DNA from: Streptomyces sp. 3214.6
Lineage (GTDB): Bacteria > Actinomycetota > Actinomycetes > Streptomycetales > Streptomycetaceae
DNA length: 64,000 nucleotides
Reading direction: 5' to 3'
Assembly: GCF_900129855.1 (NCBI RefSeq)
Contig: NZ_LT670819.1
Span: 372,001 to 436,000 of the forward strand
Notes under the pieces: generated by a model
The model's input: the letters and a program-made list of their open reading frames with translations, nothing else
What the model was told of the DNA's origin: nothing
The model's database searches: none
Position numbers and translations under genes: made by a program
Part shown: positions 23,285-32,058 of the stretch, piece by piece
How the letters are laid out: every line of letters begins with the position of its first letter
Position numbering within the stretch: position 1 is the first letter of the stretch

Positions 23285-24516
23285 CGGGTGCTCACCGACT
23301 TGGCCCGCACCAGTTCCACGGCCTCGTACCAGCTGCCGCGGGCGGCGATCAGCCGCCGCAACTTCATGATCAGTCGGGGTTCGTCGAGGGTGGCGGCCCC
23401 GATCACTCGGTCGCCGGTGCGATAGAGCGCGGTGAACCGGTCGTCGTCCGGCAGGCTGTCGACGAACTTGACGCTCTCGGCGGTCGCGGTGCCGACGAAC
23501 TGGATGCGCCGGCCGTACCAGTCACTCCAGAAGTACGGGACCGTCTCGTACCCCTGCGCCTTCTCGGGGAAGAGTGCGTTCAGGGCTGCACGCGCCCCCT
23601 GGTCGGCTGCGTTCGTCCAGTTCTCCAGGCGCATGGTGGTGTCCATGAGCGCATTCGGCCAGTGCACGAGGTCGCCGGCGGCGTACACGTGCTCGTTGGA
23701 CGTGCGCAGTTTGGCATCGCACACCAGGCCGCCGTCGACGGGGTGGAGTTCCAGCCCGGAATCGCGGAGCCAGCCGGTGGCCGGTGCGGCGCCGACGCCG
23801 ACGCCGAGCAGATCGGTTTCGAGGGTCTCGCCGGTACTCAGAGTGACGGCGGTGATGTGCCCGTCACCGACGATCTTCTCCAGCGCCGTGCCGCGCAGCA
23901 GTCGTACTCCGTTACGCCCATGGAGGCCGGAGACCGCGGCACCGACGGTTTCGCCGAGGGCGCGGACCAGCGGAGTGGCGGCCGCCTCCACGATCGTCAC
24001 CCGGGCGCCGAGTGTGCGCGCCGAGGAGGCGACCTCCGAGCCGATGAAGCCCGCGCCGACGATGACCACGTTCTTCGCGTCCCGCAGCGCGTGGCGCAGC
24101 GCGGCCGCCTCCGAGAGCGTGCGCAGGGTGTGCACGCCGGTGAGCGGGGGTGTCTCGGCCAGGGGGCGGGCGTCCGCGCCCGTCGCGACGATCAGCTTGT
24201 CGTAGGCGAGGGGCGCGCCGCCGACGGTGACGGTCCGGGAGGCGAGGTCGACACCGGTGGCTTCCGCTCCGAGGCGCAGTTCCACGTCGAGTCCGGCGAG
24301 TTCCGCCTCGTCGATGTAGAAGGTCGGCTCGGCGTCCTGCTCGGTGAGGAACGACTTCGACAGGGGAGGGCGGTCGTAGGGCAGCTGATGTTCCCGTCCG
24401 ACCAGTACGATCCGGCCGCGGAAGCCGCCTCGCCGCGCGGCCTGGACGGCTCGCAGTCCCGCGAGGCAGCCACCGATCACCACGAGACCGGCACCAGTGG
24501 TCGACGTCATGGCCAT
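23281..24516 (-). CDS. FAD-dependent NAD(P)H-ferredoxin reductase
   Basis: A 411-residue class I (putidaredoxin-reductase-like) flavoprotein. It has an N-terminal FAD fold (VVIGGCLAGLRA, one glycine moved from the usual GxGxxG), YDRPPLSKSFL, an NAD fold VIVGAGFIGSEVA and the C-terminal FAD-binding VYAAGDLVHWPN. It passes electrons from NAD(P)H to the small ferredoxin encoded immediately upstream. The ATG at 24516 overlaps that gene's stop; an ATG two codons later is equally plausible. Together with the ferredoxin and P450 genes it forms a full three-component chain. Confidence 0.92.
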   Translation of the reverse strand: MAMTSTTGAGLVVIGGCLAGLRAVQAARRGGFRGRIVLVGREHQLPYDRPPLSKSFLTEQDAEPTFYIDEAELAGLDVELRLGAEATGVDLASRTVTVGGAPLAYDKLIVATGADARPLAETPPLTGVHTLRTLSEAAALRHALRDAKNVVIVGAGFIGSEVASSARTLGARVTIVEAAATPLVRALGETVGAAVSGLHGRNGVRLLRGTALEKIVGDGHITAVTLSTGETLETDLLGVGVGAAPATGWLRDSGLELHPVDGGLVCDAKLRTSNEHVYAAGDLVHWPNALMDTTMRLENWTNAADQGARAALNALFPEKAQGYETVPYFWSDWYGRRIQFVGTATAESVKFVDSLPDDDRFTALYRTGDRVIGAATLDEPRLIMKLRRLIAARGSWYEAVELVRAKSVSTR

Positions 24517-24710
24517 CAGTCCTCGACGATCGAGAGGGCGAGCGCGGGACAGGCGCGCACGGCGTCCTCGACTTCCGCCCGCTGTGGGTCGTCGATGTGC
24601 TCGCGCAGGAGGACGAGACCGCCGTCGTCGCCCACCTCGAAATAGTCGGGTGCGACCGACTCGCAGATGCCGATGCCGGTGCAGCGGCCACGGTCCACCT
24701 TGATCTTCAT
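24516..24710 (-). CDS. [3Fe-4S] ferredoxin, P450 partner
   Basis: A 64-residue soluble ferredoxin. The cluster motif reads CTGIGIC, then a distant CP near the C-terminus (RACPALAL). The middle Cys of the usual CxxCxxC is replaced by Gly, so three Cys ligands remain, which indicates a 3Fe-4S cluster. This type is standard for actinomycete P450 partners. The gene lies 41 bp after the P450 stop and overlaps the reductase start by one base. Confidence 0.9.
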   Translation of the reverse strand: MKIKVDRGRCTGIGICESVAPDYFEVGDDGGLVLLREHIDDPQRAEVEDAVRACPALALSIVED

Positions 24711-24751
24711 GTCATGTGTCCTTACTGAACTGAATTGCCGGTGATGAATTG

Positions 24752-26032
24752 CTAGTTGGGGATGACGACGGGCAGGTGGCGGATGCCGTGGATGAATTCG
24801 CTCTGGAGCATTTCCGGCTCGCCCACCCGCATGTCGGCGAGTTTGGTGAGGATGTTGGAGAAGAGGGCGCGCAACTGCGCCTTCGCGATGCCGTTGCCGA
24901 GGCAGAAGTGGACGCCTCCGCCGCCGAAGCCGTAGTGCGGGACGGGCGTCCGCCTCAGGTCGAAGCGGTGCGGCTCGTCGAACACCTCCTCGTCGCGGTT
25001 GGCCGAGGCGTAGAAGACGACGACCTTGTCGCCGGCGAGGATCTCTTGGCCGCCGAGTTCCAGGTCCTGGGTCGCGGTGCGGGCGAACTCGACGACCGGT
25101 GAGGCGTGGCGGATGAACTCCTCGATGGAGGCGGCGATACGGCCGTCGAAGTCCTCCGTCAGCCAGGCCTTCTGGTCCGGGTGCTGCCACAGCTGGACGA
25201 CACTGTGCGAGGTGGTCTGCTTGGTGGTGTCGTTTCCGGCCACGCTGAGCAGCAGCATGGCCGACTGGATGTCGTCGTCCGAGAGCGGCTTGCCGTCGAA
25301 CTCGGCCTGTGCGAGCGCCGTCGCGATGTCGTCCGTGGGGTGGGTACGGCGGTGCCGGACGAGGTCGACCCCGATCTCGCGCAGCACTCGTATCTGCTGC
25401 ATCGCGAACTGGGTGCGGTCCGTGCCGCCGTTGATCTCCGGGTCGTCGGCCCCGACGAAGCGGTCGCCGGCCTCGGCGAACGTCTCGACCAGCTCCTCGG
25501 GGACACCGACGAGGTCGGCCACTGTCATCATCGGCAGCTTCGCCGAGACCTCGGTGACGAAGTCGATCTCGCCGGCCCCCATGACGCGGTCGACGATCCG
25601 CGCGGCGCGCTGTTCGATCAGCCCGCGCAGCCGGTTCACGGCCTTGGGGGTGAACCCTGCGCTCATGATGCGGCGGTAGCGCGTGTGCTCCGGGGGGTCC
25701 ATGGTGAGGAAGGTCGGCGACGGCACGAGCGAGGGGTCCGTCGGCCGGAACAGGACCGAGCGGCCGTGCTTCTTCGAGTCGGAGCTGAACAATTCGTGGT
25801 TGCGGCTCACGAAGGCGACGTCCTCGGCACGTACCACGGCCCAGAAACCCGGCTCCCCGTGCACCTCGGGCGGAAGCTCGGGGGTCTGAAGCGGAGGATG
25901 CCAGCTCACCGGTGCGTTCTTCCGCAGCCAGCCGAACGTCTCTTCCCGCTCGACGAAGGACCGCGACCAGAATTCGACGCTCGATATGTCCTTGTCCGTA
26001 GTGAACGGGCGTGGGTGTGTGGGTACCGGCAT
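24752..26032 (-). CDS. Cytochrome P450 (CYP124/125/142-like branch)
   Basis: A 426-residue soluble bacterial P450. The I-helix oxygen-activation motif is AGNDTT, the ExxR motif is present as EEFIRHA, and the haem loop is FGGGGVHFCLGNGIAK with the proximal Cys near residue 377. FLTMDPPEHTRYRRIMSAGFTPKAV is typical of the CYP124/125/142 group, which oxidises steroid side chains, terpenoids or branched lipids; the real substrate is not known. I chose the ATG at 26032 because GAGAGG precedes it and similar proteins start there; the frame is open much further upstream across the divergent TetR gene without meaning. It heads the P450-ferredoxin-reductase-alcohol dehydrogenase operon. Confidence 0.92.
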   Translation of the reverse strand: MPVPTHPRPFTTDKDISSVEFWSRSFVEREETFGWLRKNAPVSWHPPLQTPELPPEVHGEPGFWAVVRAEDVAFVSRNHELFSSDSKKHGRSVLFRPTDPSLVPSPTFLTMDPPEHTRYRRIMSAGFTPKAVNRLRGLIEQRAARIVDRVMGAGEIDFVTEVSAKLPMMTVADLVGVPEELVETFAEAGDRFVGADDPEINGGTDRTQFAMQQIRVLREIGVDLVRHRRTHPTDDIATALAQAEFDGKPLSDDDIQSAMLLLSVAGNDTTKQTTSHSVVQLWQHPDQKAWLTEDFDGRIAASIEEFIRHASPVVEFARTATQDLELGGQEILAGDKVVVFYASANRDEEVFDEPHRFDLRRTPVPHYGFGGGGVHFCLGNGIAKAQLRALFSNILTKLADMRVGEPEMLQSEFIHGIRHLPVVIPN

Positions 26033-26095
26033 GGTAAGTGCCTCTCGCTGTGCATTTTCCTCGATGGCAGTCACGAAGGTAACGCGCCGGGATGG

Positions 26096-26119
26096 ATTGG
26101 TAAACCCCTGTAAACCAAT
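26096..26119. promoter_or_regulatory. Inverted repeat between P450 and TetR genes
   Basis: ATTGGTAAAC (26096-26105) and GTAAACCAAT (26110-26119) match as inverted arms at 8 of 10 positions; GTAAACC also occurs as a direct repeat within it. It lies in the 150-bp divergent promoter region, 64 bp from each start codon, as expected for the operator of the TetR protein encoded at 26183. Confidence 0.6.
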
Positions 26120-26182
26120 AATTTCGTGCGAGGGTGTATGGAACAATGACGGCCTGGTGGAGCGGACGAAGAGGGGCCACGC

Positions 26183-26869
26183 GTGACGAAGAAATCGACC
26201 GGCGAGTCGGCTGAGCAGGCCGTCGGCCCACGGGGCGGTTCCCGTCGCACGCCCAATCGAAAGGGCGAAGGCGGACGCCTGCGGGGCGACCTGCTCGACG
26301 CCGCTGCTCGGGTGCTGGCCGAGAAGGGGCCCTCGGGAGTGACACTGCGGTCGGTGGCCAGAGAGGCCAATGTGACCGCACCCGCGCTCTACCTCCACTT
26401 CGAGGACAGAGGCGATCTGATGTGGCACCTCCTGCTCAGGGCGTGGGGCGAGCTCGCGAAGGTGATGGATCAGGCCGACCGAAAGGCAGCCGGCGAGGGG
26501 CCGTTCGCGCAGCTGGAGGCACAGCTCGCCGCCTATGTCGAATACGCGACCAGGAACCCGACCAACTACGAGTTGCTGTTCTCGGCCTCTCCCGACCACG
26601 CCCGTGTGGCACAGGAGGACTACGCCACACCCTGGCCGGTCTACGACACCCTGGAGCGGGCCGTCGCACGGTGCCGTGAGGCAGGCTTCGTCATGCCTCT
26701 GGGGCAAGACGACGTCGATCCGACGACCGTACTGCTGTTCGTCATCGCTCACGGCCGGGTCGCCCTGGGCCATGCGACGAAACGGCCTGCCTTCCAGGGG
26801 AAGGACGACGCTCAGGCGTTCGTCGCCGCTTCGTTGCGCGCGCTCGTCAGGCCGCCCGCGTCTTCCTGA
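26183..26869 (+). CDS. TetR-family regulator of the P450 operon
   Basis: A 228-residue regulator. After a basic N-terminal tail (about 35 residues) comes the TetR helix-turn-helix RSVAREANVTAPALYLHFEDRGDL. The C-terminal ligand domain contains ELLFSASPDHARVAQ and a long aliphatic helix. The start is GTG with GAAGAGGGG upstream. Divergent from the P450 gene across a 150-bp region with an inverted repeat, it almost certainly represses that operon until a hydrophobic ligand binds. Its 3' end is convergent with an aldehyde dehydrogenase. Confidence 0.9.
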   Translation: MTKKSTGESAEQAVGPRGGSRRTPNRKGEGGRLRGDLLDAAARVLAEKGPSGVTLRSVAREANVTAPALYLHFEDRGDLMWHLLLRAWGELAKVMDQADRKAAGEGPFAQLEAQLAAYVEYATRNPTNYELLFSASPDHARVAQEDYATPWPVYDTLERAVARCREAGFVMPLGQDDVDPTTVLLFVIAHGRVALGHATKRPAFQGKDDAQAFVAASLRALVRPPASS

Positions 26870-26892
26870 CCGGAGCGCCCCACCTGCATGCA

Positions 26893-26913
26893 TGATCCCT
26901 TTCAGGGGGATCA
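26893..26913. terminator. Bidirectional hairpin between convergent genes
   Basis: TGATCCC (26893-26899) and GGGATCA (26907-26913) form a 7-bp perfect stem with a 7-nt loop, midway between the TetR stop and the stop of the leftward aldehyde dehydrogenase. Confidence 0.5.
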
Positions 26914-26942
26914 CCCGCGCGGTCGCTCTCGTCACCTCCGGT

Positions 26943-28391
26943 TCAGGCGATGCCGTAGATGCTCTTGAGCTGCTGGTAGGCGGCCAGACCCTCGGGGCCG
27001 AGTTCGCGGCCGAGGCCGCTGTCCTTGACGCCGCCGAAGGGTGCGCCGAGGTCCAGCGCGTATCCGTTGACGCCGACGCTTCCTGTATGGACCCGGCGGG
27101 CGACAGCGAGGGCGCGCTCAATGTCGGTGCCCCAGACGGTGCCGCCGAGGCCGTAATCGGAGTCGTTGGCGATACGGACGGCGTCGTCGACATCGTGGTA
27201 CGGCAGCACGCACAGGACCGGTCCGAAGATCTCCTCGCGGGCCGGGGTGAAGTCGTTGTCCACGTCCGCGAAGATCGTCGGCTCCACGAACCAGCCGCGG
27301 TCGAGGCCCTGCGGCCTACCGCCGCCGGTGGTGATCCGCCCGCCTTCCGCGCGGCCCTTGGCGATGTAGCCCTCGACGCGCTCGCGCTGCCGTCGCGAGA
27401 CGAGCGGGCCGACGCGCGTCCCCTCGTCGAGCGGGTCGCCGATGCTGAGGGAGCCGAAGTAGTCGGTGAGCAGGTCGACCACCTCGCCGTAGCGGCTGCG
27501 CGGGGCGAGGACGCGGGTGCCGATCAGACAGGTCTGCCCGTTGTTGTTCAAGGTCGCGCGGAAGAACGCGTCGAGGTTGGGCTCCAGATCCGCGTCGTCG
27601 AGGACGATCGCGGCGGACTTGCCCCCCAGCTCCAGCGTGACCGGACGCAGCAGCCTGCCGCACTGCTCGGCGATTGCCCGGCCGGTGGCCGTGGAACCGG
27701 TGAAGGCGACCTTGTCCACGCCGGGATGACCGACGAGGTAGCCGGAAGCCTCACGGTCGGCGGGCACGACGTTCACCACGCCGGGTGGAAGGCCGGCCTC
27801 CCTGACGGCCTCGGCCAGCAGGAAGGCGTCGAGGGCGGTCTCCGGCGCGGGCTTGAGGACGACCGTGCAGCCTGCCGCGAGGACCGGCCCCAGCTTGAAC
27901 ATGGTCAGGGTCTGCGGGAAGTTCCACGGCACGATCGCGGCGACCACCCCGACCGGGGCACGGCGTACGACGGTGGTGCCGTTGCCGGCCACCGCCGGGC
28001 GGGACTCCTCGACGCCGGTCTGCCGGGCAAGGGCGGCGTAGTACCGCAGTACGGCGGCGCCGATCACGGCCTCCGAGCGGCGGCTGGTCACGATGGGCAT
28101 GCCGTTCTCACGGCTGACGAGCTGCGCGAACTGCTCGCCGCGCTTGCCGAGCATGTCGGCGAGCCGTTCCATCGCCTCGGCCCGGCGGTCCGGCTCCCAT
28201 GTCGCCCACCCGGTCGGGTCGTCGAAGGCGCTGCGGGCAGCGGCGACGGCAGCGTCGACATCGGCCGACACCGCCTCCGGTACCCGTCCGATGGGCTCTT
28301 CGGTGGTCGCCGAGGCGACGGTGATCGTCGCGGCCGACGACGGTGCGATCCAGTCGCCGCCGATGAACAGAGAGCCGTATATGTGTTCCAT
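26943..28391 (-). CDS. NAD(P)-dependent aldehyde dehydrogenase
   Basis: A 482-residue ALDH. It has the cofactor loop FTGSTATGRAIA, the general base in LELGGKSAAIV, the catalytic cysteine in NNNGQTCLIGTR, and the C-terminal FGGVKDSGLGRELG. I chose the ATG at 28391 because GAAGGAG sits 9-10 nt upstream; an ATG three codons earlier is too close to that site. The frame stays open and codon-biased further upstream to 28514 and, beyond one TAG, to about 28770. It may finish the oxidation begun by the P450 and alcohol dehydrogenase, or serve the MpaB-type oxygenase encoded upstream on the same strand. Confidence 0.9.
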   Translation of the reverse strand: MEHIYGSLFIGGDWIAPSSAATITVASATTEEPIGRVPEAVSADVDAAVAAARSAFDDPTGWATWEPDRRAEAMERLADMLGKRGEQFAQLVSRENGMPIVTSRRSEAVIGAAVLRYYAALARQTGVEESRPAVAGNGTTVVRRAPVGVVAAIVPWNFPQTLTMFKLGPVLAAGCTVVLKPAPETALDAFLLAEAVREAGLPPGVVNVVPADREASGYLVGHPGVDKVAFTGSTATGRAIAEQCGRLLRPVTLELGGKSAAIVLDDADLEPNLDAFFRATLNNNGQTCLIGTRVLAPRSRYGEVVDLLTDYFGSLSIGDPLDEGTRVGPLVSRRQRERVEGYIAKGRAEGGRITTGGGRPQGLDRGWFVEPTIFADVDNDFTPAREEIFGPVLCVLPYHDVDDAVRIANDSDYGLGGTVWGTDIERALAVARRVHTGSVGVNGYALDLGAPFGGVKDSGLGRELGPEGLAAYQQLKSIYGIA

Positions 28392-28526
28392 TGTTTGCAT
28401 GCTCCTTCGGAAGTGCAGGTCCGGTCGGCGGACGTAGAACTTGCCGTCGGCACGGACCGTGATGTCGCTGAGGCGGACTGCAGGGGTGCGGACGATGTCG
28501 ATGGCGACGAGCACAGGGGCGATGTG

Positions 28527-28769
28527 CTACTCGCCGAGTTCGGCCAACTGGAGGGTCGCGTCGCGGAACGGGGGCTGCTGCGCCTGCTGCAGGGGCTTGA
28601 GTCCGGCCGCCGACTGGAGCGTGCAGGAGGCGGCCGCCTCATGCGTCGACCACCCTGCCCGCTCCCGCACCGCGAGATCGTTTGCACGCTCGGCGAGCCC
28701 GCTGGGGTCGGCCGACTTGTCGAAACCCGGATCAGCGATGATGGTGAGGAAGACCCCGCTGTGGGTCAC
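28527..28769 (-). CDS. Hypothetical 80-residue ORF in frame with the downstream ALDH
   Basis: The leftward frame from a GTG at 28769 reads MTHSGVFLTIIADPGFDKSA, becomes Ala/Gln-rich (AAGLKPLQQAQQPPFRD) and ends AELGE at a TAG. Third-position GC is as high as in real genes. The same frame continues after the TAG, through a GTG at 28514, into the aldehyde dehydrogenase, so this may be a separate small gene, a remnant, or part of a longer reading frame interrupted by one stop. No family recognised. The rest of the 470-bp gap (28392-28526, 28770-28863) shows nothing else. Confidence 0.3.
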   Translation of the reverse strand: MTHSGVFLTIIADPGFDKSADPSGLAERANDLAVRERAGWSTHEAAASCTLQSAAGLKPLQQAQQPPFRDATLQLAELGE

Positions 28770-28863
28770 GACGTCCTCAACCCGCCGGCCCGGCTTGGGA
28801 CATGAGAAGCCCGGCCTTTCAAGGGAAATTAAAGGGTGCGGGTCAGGGGATACGGGCGACGGA

Positions 28864-29991
28864 CTACGCCGCCGTCCTGTTCGGTGCGTCGGGGAGCAGC
28901 CCCGCCTTTGCCTGGCGCTGCAGTTCACGGGCCGACTCGATCAGCTTCACCGCGTCGGGGCCCCACATCAGCCGCAGCATGTGGCGTTCCGTCTGCGGCT
29001 GCTGGGCCAGCCAGATCAGCGGCAGCATGGTCTTGGTCGATGCGACGGCCATGGCGTTCTTGACCGGTCCCATGCCCATGTTGCGCCGGGTCCTGCCCGA
29101 GACGGCACCCAGGATCGCGTACCGGAACAGCTTCTGACTCAGCAGCAACTGGGCCCGGATGCGCAGCTGGGAGACGTGGAAGTTCTTCTTGATCGAGTCG
29201 TGTTGGATCTTGTGGAAGCTCTGTCCGGTCGCGGGGATGACGTCCATGGTCCGGCTGGGCTTGAACATGTCGTCGTACTTCTCGTAGAGCGCCTTCAGCT
29301 CGGCCATGGTCGTGGGGATCTCTCCCTCGGGCGAGTCGAAGAGGCGGCAGTACACGGCCACCTCGGCGATGTACTGGTCGCGCTGCTCGGGGGTGAGGCG
29401 GTGCGGGGCCTTGCCGTCGCGGAAGGCGAGGTTCTCGTAGACCCACAGCATGGTGTGCATCTCGGTGAGCGCCGCCCACATGGCCTCGCGCGGGCCGTTG
29501 GCCTGGTAGCCGCCGAGCTCGGGATGGGCGATGTCGATGAGGTCACCGGCCACCTTGGCGTGGATGTTGTGCAGGTGCTGGGCAACGCGGCGGGCGGTGG
29601 GGGTGTCACCGAGCCACATGGGGGCGTGGATCCCGGAGTTCCGCTGCTGCCGGTCGAAGCGGTCGAAGATGGTGAGTTCGCCCTTGCGGGCCTTGCGCGA
29701 GATCGGGTCCCAGTCGCGCACGCCCGCCAGGATCGGCTTGTACGTCAGCTGGAGCACGAACTGCGCGGGGCTCTGGAAGAAGACCGTGGCCGGGTGCAGC
29801 AGCACGTCCCACGCTATGCTGCCCGGCCCGAACACGCCGTAGTCCGGCGTCCCGTCCTCCTTGAGGGAGCCGCCCGCGGGGGTCGGCTCGCCGAACCGGC
29901 GCCACCGTGACTCGGTGCCGAGCATGCGCTCTTTGGTGACGACCGGGTCGACCCGGCCGGCAGTCTTCGGGCTCTTGTCTGTGGCAGCCAT
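28864..29991 (-). CDS. MpaB/rubber-oxygenase-family (DUF2236) oxygenase
   Basis: A 375-residue protein of the oxygenase MpaB family. Recognisable parts are FGPGSIAWDVLLHPATVFFQ near residue 55, the histidine-rich helix ARRVAQHLHNIHAKVAG, and EAMWAALTEMHTMLWV. These supply the His residues thought to bind haem in latex-clearing-protein relatives. Family members cleave or oxidise hydrophobic chains, but most are uncharacterised. The gene is divergent from a TetR regulator across 174 bp holding an 18-bp operator-like palindrome. A long basic C-terminal stretch follows the core. No signal peptide is evident. Confidence 0.85.
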   Translation of the reverse strand: MAATDKSPKTAGRVDPVVTKERMLGTESRWRRFGEPTPAGGSLKEDGTPDYGVFGPGSIAWDVLLHPATVFFQSPAQFVLQLTYKPILAGVRDWDPISRKARKGELTIFDRFDRQQRNSGIHAPMWLGDTPTARRVAQHLHNIHAKVAGDLIDIAHPELGGYQANGPREAMWAALTEMHTMLWVYENLAFRDGKAPHRLTPEQRDQYIAEVAVYCRLFDSPEGEIPTTMAELKALYEKYDDMFKPSRTMDVIPATGQSFHKIQHDSIKKNFHVSQLRIRAQLLLSQKLFRYAILGAVSGRTRRNMGMGPVKNAMAVASTKTMLPLIWLAQQPQTERHMLRLMWGPDAVKLIESARELQRQAKAGLLPDAPNRTAA

Positions 29992-30120
29992 ACCGAACTC
30001 CTTTGTTCACCGATGGGCGAGGAAGGCGCTGGACCGGGCGGCCGTCGTCTCCGGCGCAACGCTCCCGAGGGGCCCGCCGAGTCGGGCCGTATGAGACCGA
30101 GGCGACTCCCTCAAAGACGC

Positions 30121-30138
30121 TTGCTAAGCGTTCAGCAA
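30121..30138. promoter_or_regulatory. TetR-type operator TTGCTAAGCGTTCAGCAA
   Basis: An 18-bp imperfect palindrome (7 of 9 positions pair) lies 28 bp before the TetR start and 130 bp upstream of the MpaB-type gene. It is the classic size and symmetry of a TetR operator in a divergent region. TAAGCT at 30154-30159 may be the -10 box of a leaderless tetR transcript. Confidence 0.65.
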
Positions 30139-30165
30139 TGATTTGGAAGATAGTAAGCTCGGCAC

Positions 30166-30822
30166 ATGCCGTCAACCCCGCTGAACTCCGAAACCGCAGC
30201 TCCCGCCCCGCCGCGCACCAAGCAGGAGCGGCGCGACCAGGCGGAACGAGCGCTCCTGGACGCCGCGAGTCGGCTCGTCGCGCGCAGGGGTGTTGATCAG
30301 ACCTCGGTGGCGGATGTCGGCGCGGAGGCCGGATACAGCCGAGGGCTGGTCAACCACCACTTCGGATCCAAGGTGGTGCTGCTGCAACGCGTGGCGCGAG
30401 AGAGTCAGCGGGGGATTGTCGAGATCATCGACGGCCTCACCGGGGATCCGCTGGAGTTGCTGGTCGGGCTGGTCCGCTCCTACCTCACCTGGGTCGCCCG
30501 GGAGCCAGAGGCCGCCCGTGCCTTCTTCGCGCTATGGGGTGCGTCCCTGCCCGAGGAATCGGTCGTGCGGGAGGTGTTCGTGGAGTTCGACCGCGGCATC
30601 CGGGCCAAGGTCGAGACGTACGTGCGCTCCGGTCAGGAGGACGGGACGGTCAGGACGGACGTCGACCCGGCCGGCGTGGCGGCCGCGATCACCGGGATGC
30701 TGCGCGGCACCGCGGCCCAACTGCTGGTGGCACCCGAGGCGTTCGCCCTGGAGGCCGCGTCCACCACATGTGAGCAGTTCGTCCGCCGCATGCTGGCCGC
30801 GCACGGCGAAGCCCGCCGCTGA
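30166..30822 (+). CDS. TetR-family transcriptional regulator
   Basis: A 218-residue regulator with helix-turn-helix VADVGAEAGYSRGLVNHHFGSK and a C-terminal domain of the type found in TetR_C_6 proteins (LVRSYLTWVAREPEAARAFFALWG). It is divergent from the MpaB-type oxygenase gene and probably controls it through the palindrome at 30121. No Shine-Dalgarno is visible before the ATG. Confidence 0.9.
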   Translation: MPSTPLNSETAAPAPPRTKQERRDQAERALLDAASRLVARRGVDQTSVADVGAEAGYSRGLVNHHFGSKVVLLQRVARESQRGIVEIIDGLTGDPLELLVGLVRSYLTWVAREPEAARAFFALWGASLPEESVVREVFVEFDRGIRAKVETYVRSGQEDGTVRTDVDPAGVAAAITGMLRGTAAQLLVAPEAFALEAASTTCEQFVRRMLAAHGEARR

Positions 30823-31147
30823 ACGTAAACGGGCCGTCACGCGCAGCACAGGACCGGTGAGACAGGCCGCTGCCGGTGTGGAGAACGAGACTGTCGGTCC
30901 GCAGCGCAGTCCGACTCGACATCAAGCCACACCTGATGCCCCGAGCACTCCTGTCGATCAGGACGGCCGCGAAGAACGGGCCACTCCAGCTCAACGCCCT
31001 CGAGCTGCTGATCGGGCACCTCCTGTCGGCCCCGGTCCACCGCTCACACGCGGCTGCACCGCACTCCGCACGCACCGCACTACGGGGAGCACCGCCAACG
31101 AGGGGCACCTCGCCCGCCATGTGGACCTCGTGATGTAGGCCGGGCTG
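30823..31147. other. Gene-free stretch before the LysR remnant
   Basis: About 325 bp after the TetR gene. Short readable pieces exist on both strands (for example LLSIRTAAKNGPLQLNALEL rightward at about 30940-31000), but no start, ribosome site or family. It looks like decayed sequence next to the mobile-element remnants. Confidence 0.4.
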
Positions 31148-31675
31148 GTGGAGAGGGGAGAGTCGATGACGCTGCTCACCTGGTGGCGTTGCACCCTGCC
31201 CTCCTCGAGGGCGGTTCAGGTGGCGGCGCTGGAACGGAGCCTCGGCAGCAAGGTCGTGGCGCGCAGCACCCGCGGGGTCACGCCGACCGAGGCCGGACGG
31301 ATCATGGTCGAGGCCGCCGAGTCGGTCAACGCGGGGCTGGAGCACGCCAGACGGCAGGTCGAGCGGCTCGACACGGGCCGGACGAAGCTCACCGTCGCCA
31401 CATTCACCAGCGGTGGCCGGCTGCTGCTGCCCGCTGCCTCCGCCCGGCCGACCGCCGCGCACCCGGACACCGAGCTCCATGTCGTGGAGGCCGAGCCGGA
31501 GGGCAGCCTGCCGCTGGTCGGCAGAATGTCGTGGACCTGGCGCTCGCCTACCACTTCCACGGCCCGCTGCCAGGTCGGACGGGCGCGAGTTCCGGCGTGA
31601 GGTGGACGGCCCCGTTGTCTGTCGTCCTGCCCGAAGGCCACCGACTGGCCGACCGCGACCGGATGGGAATCGCCG
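31148..31675 (+). pseudogene. LysR-family regulator remnant
   Basis: The frame starting near 31166 carries AALERSLGSKVVARSTRGVTPTEAG, the end of a LysR winged helix, then EHARRQVERLDTG and the start of the effector domain. Near 31535 the sense switches frame to DLALAYHFHGPLPG and PLSVVLPEGHRLADR. The HTH start is degenerate, there is at least one frameshift, and the gene stops at about 31675, where transposase sequence begins. It is therefore a truncated, inactivated gene. Confidence 0.65.
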
Positions 31676-32046
31676 AATTACTGGCTGTCCAACCTGCCAG
31701 CCGACACCCCGATCGCTGACCTGGTCCGTCTGGCCAAGGTTCGCTGGCGCATCGAGCACAACTACCGCGAACTCAAACACGGCCTGGGGCACTTCGAGGG
31801 CCGGTCCTGGCCTGGCTGGCACCACCACGTCACCCTCGTGACCGCCGCCCACGCTTTCCTCACCGAACTACGCCTGGCCCCAAGGCGCCCGAACCGGTCT
31901 CACTCTCTACCAAGTCCTCGACGCACTACAGGACGTCCTGAGGTATTGGACCGGCACCTGCACCACCTGCCATCAGCCCCTGCCCAGCCGGACACACAGC
32001 ACATCAAGATCGAGACAGACCTAACGGAGTCCTGTGAAAAGTTAGG
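31676..32046 (+). pseudogene. IS701-type transposase C-terminal remnant with possible IS end
   Basis: The translation runs NYWLSNLPADTPIADLVRLA, then RWRIEHNYRELKHGLGHFEGRSW and HHHVTLVTAAHAFLTELRL, the conserved C-terminal block of IS701/IS4-like transposases. After a frameshift near 31885 it continues as LTLYQVLDALQDVLRYWTGT. The N-terminal two thirds are missing and LysR sequence abuts directly. CCTAAC (32020-32025) and GTTAGG (32041-32046) form a small inverted repeat that may mark the former right end. Confidence 0.7.
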
Positions 32047-32058
32047 CTGAATTCGCTG

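Noticed and set aside
24752-27193. An 813-codon version of the P450 starting at 27193
   Set aside because: The extra N-terminus runs antisense through the TetR gene and has no P450 sequence or ribosome site. The ATG at 26032 gives the normal length.
31148-31675. A second functional LysR gene next to the one at 32059
   Set aside because: The DNA-binding start is degenerate, there is a frameshift near 31535, and the gene runs into transposase sequence, so it is a remnant.
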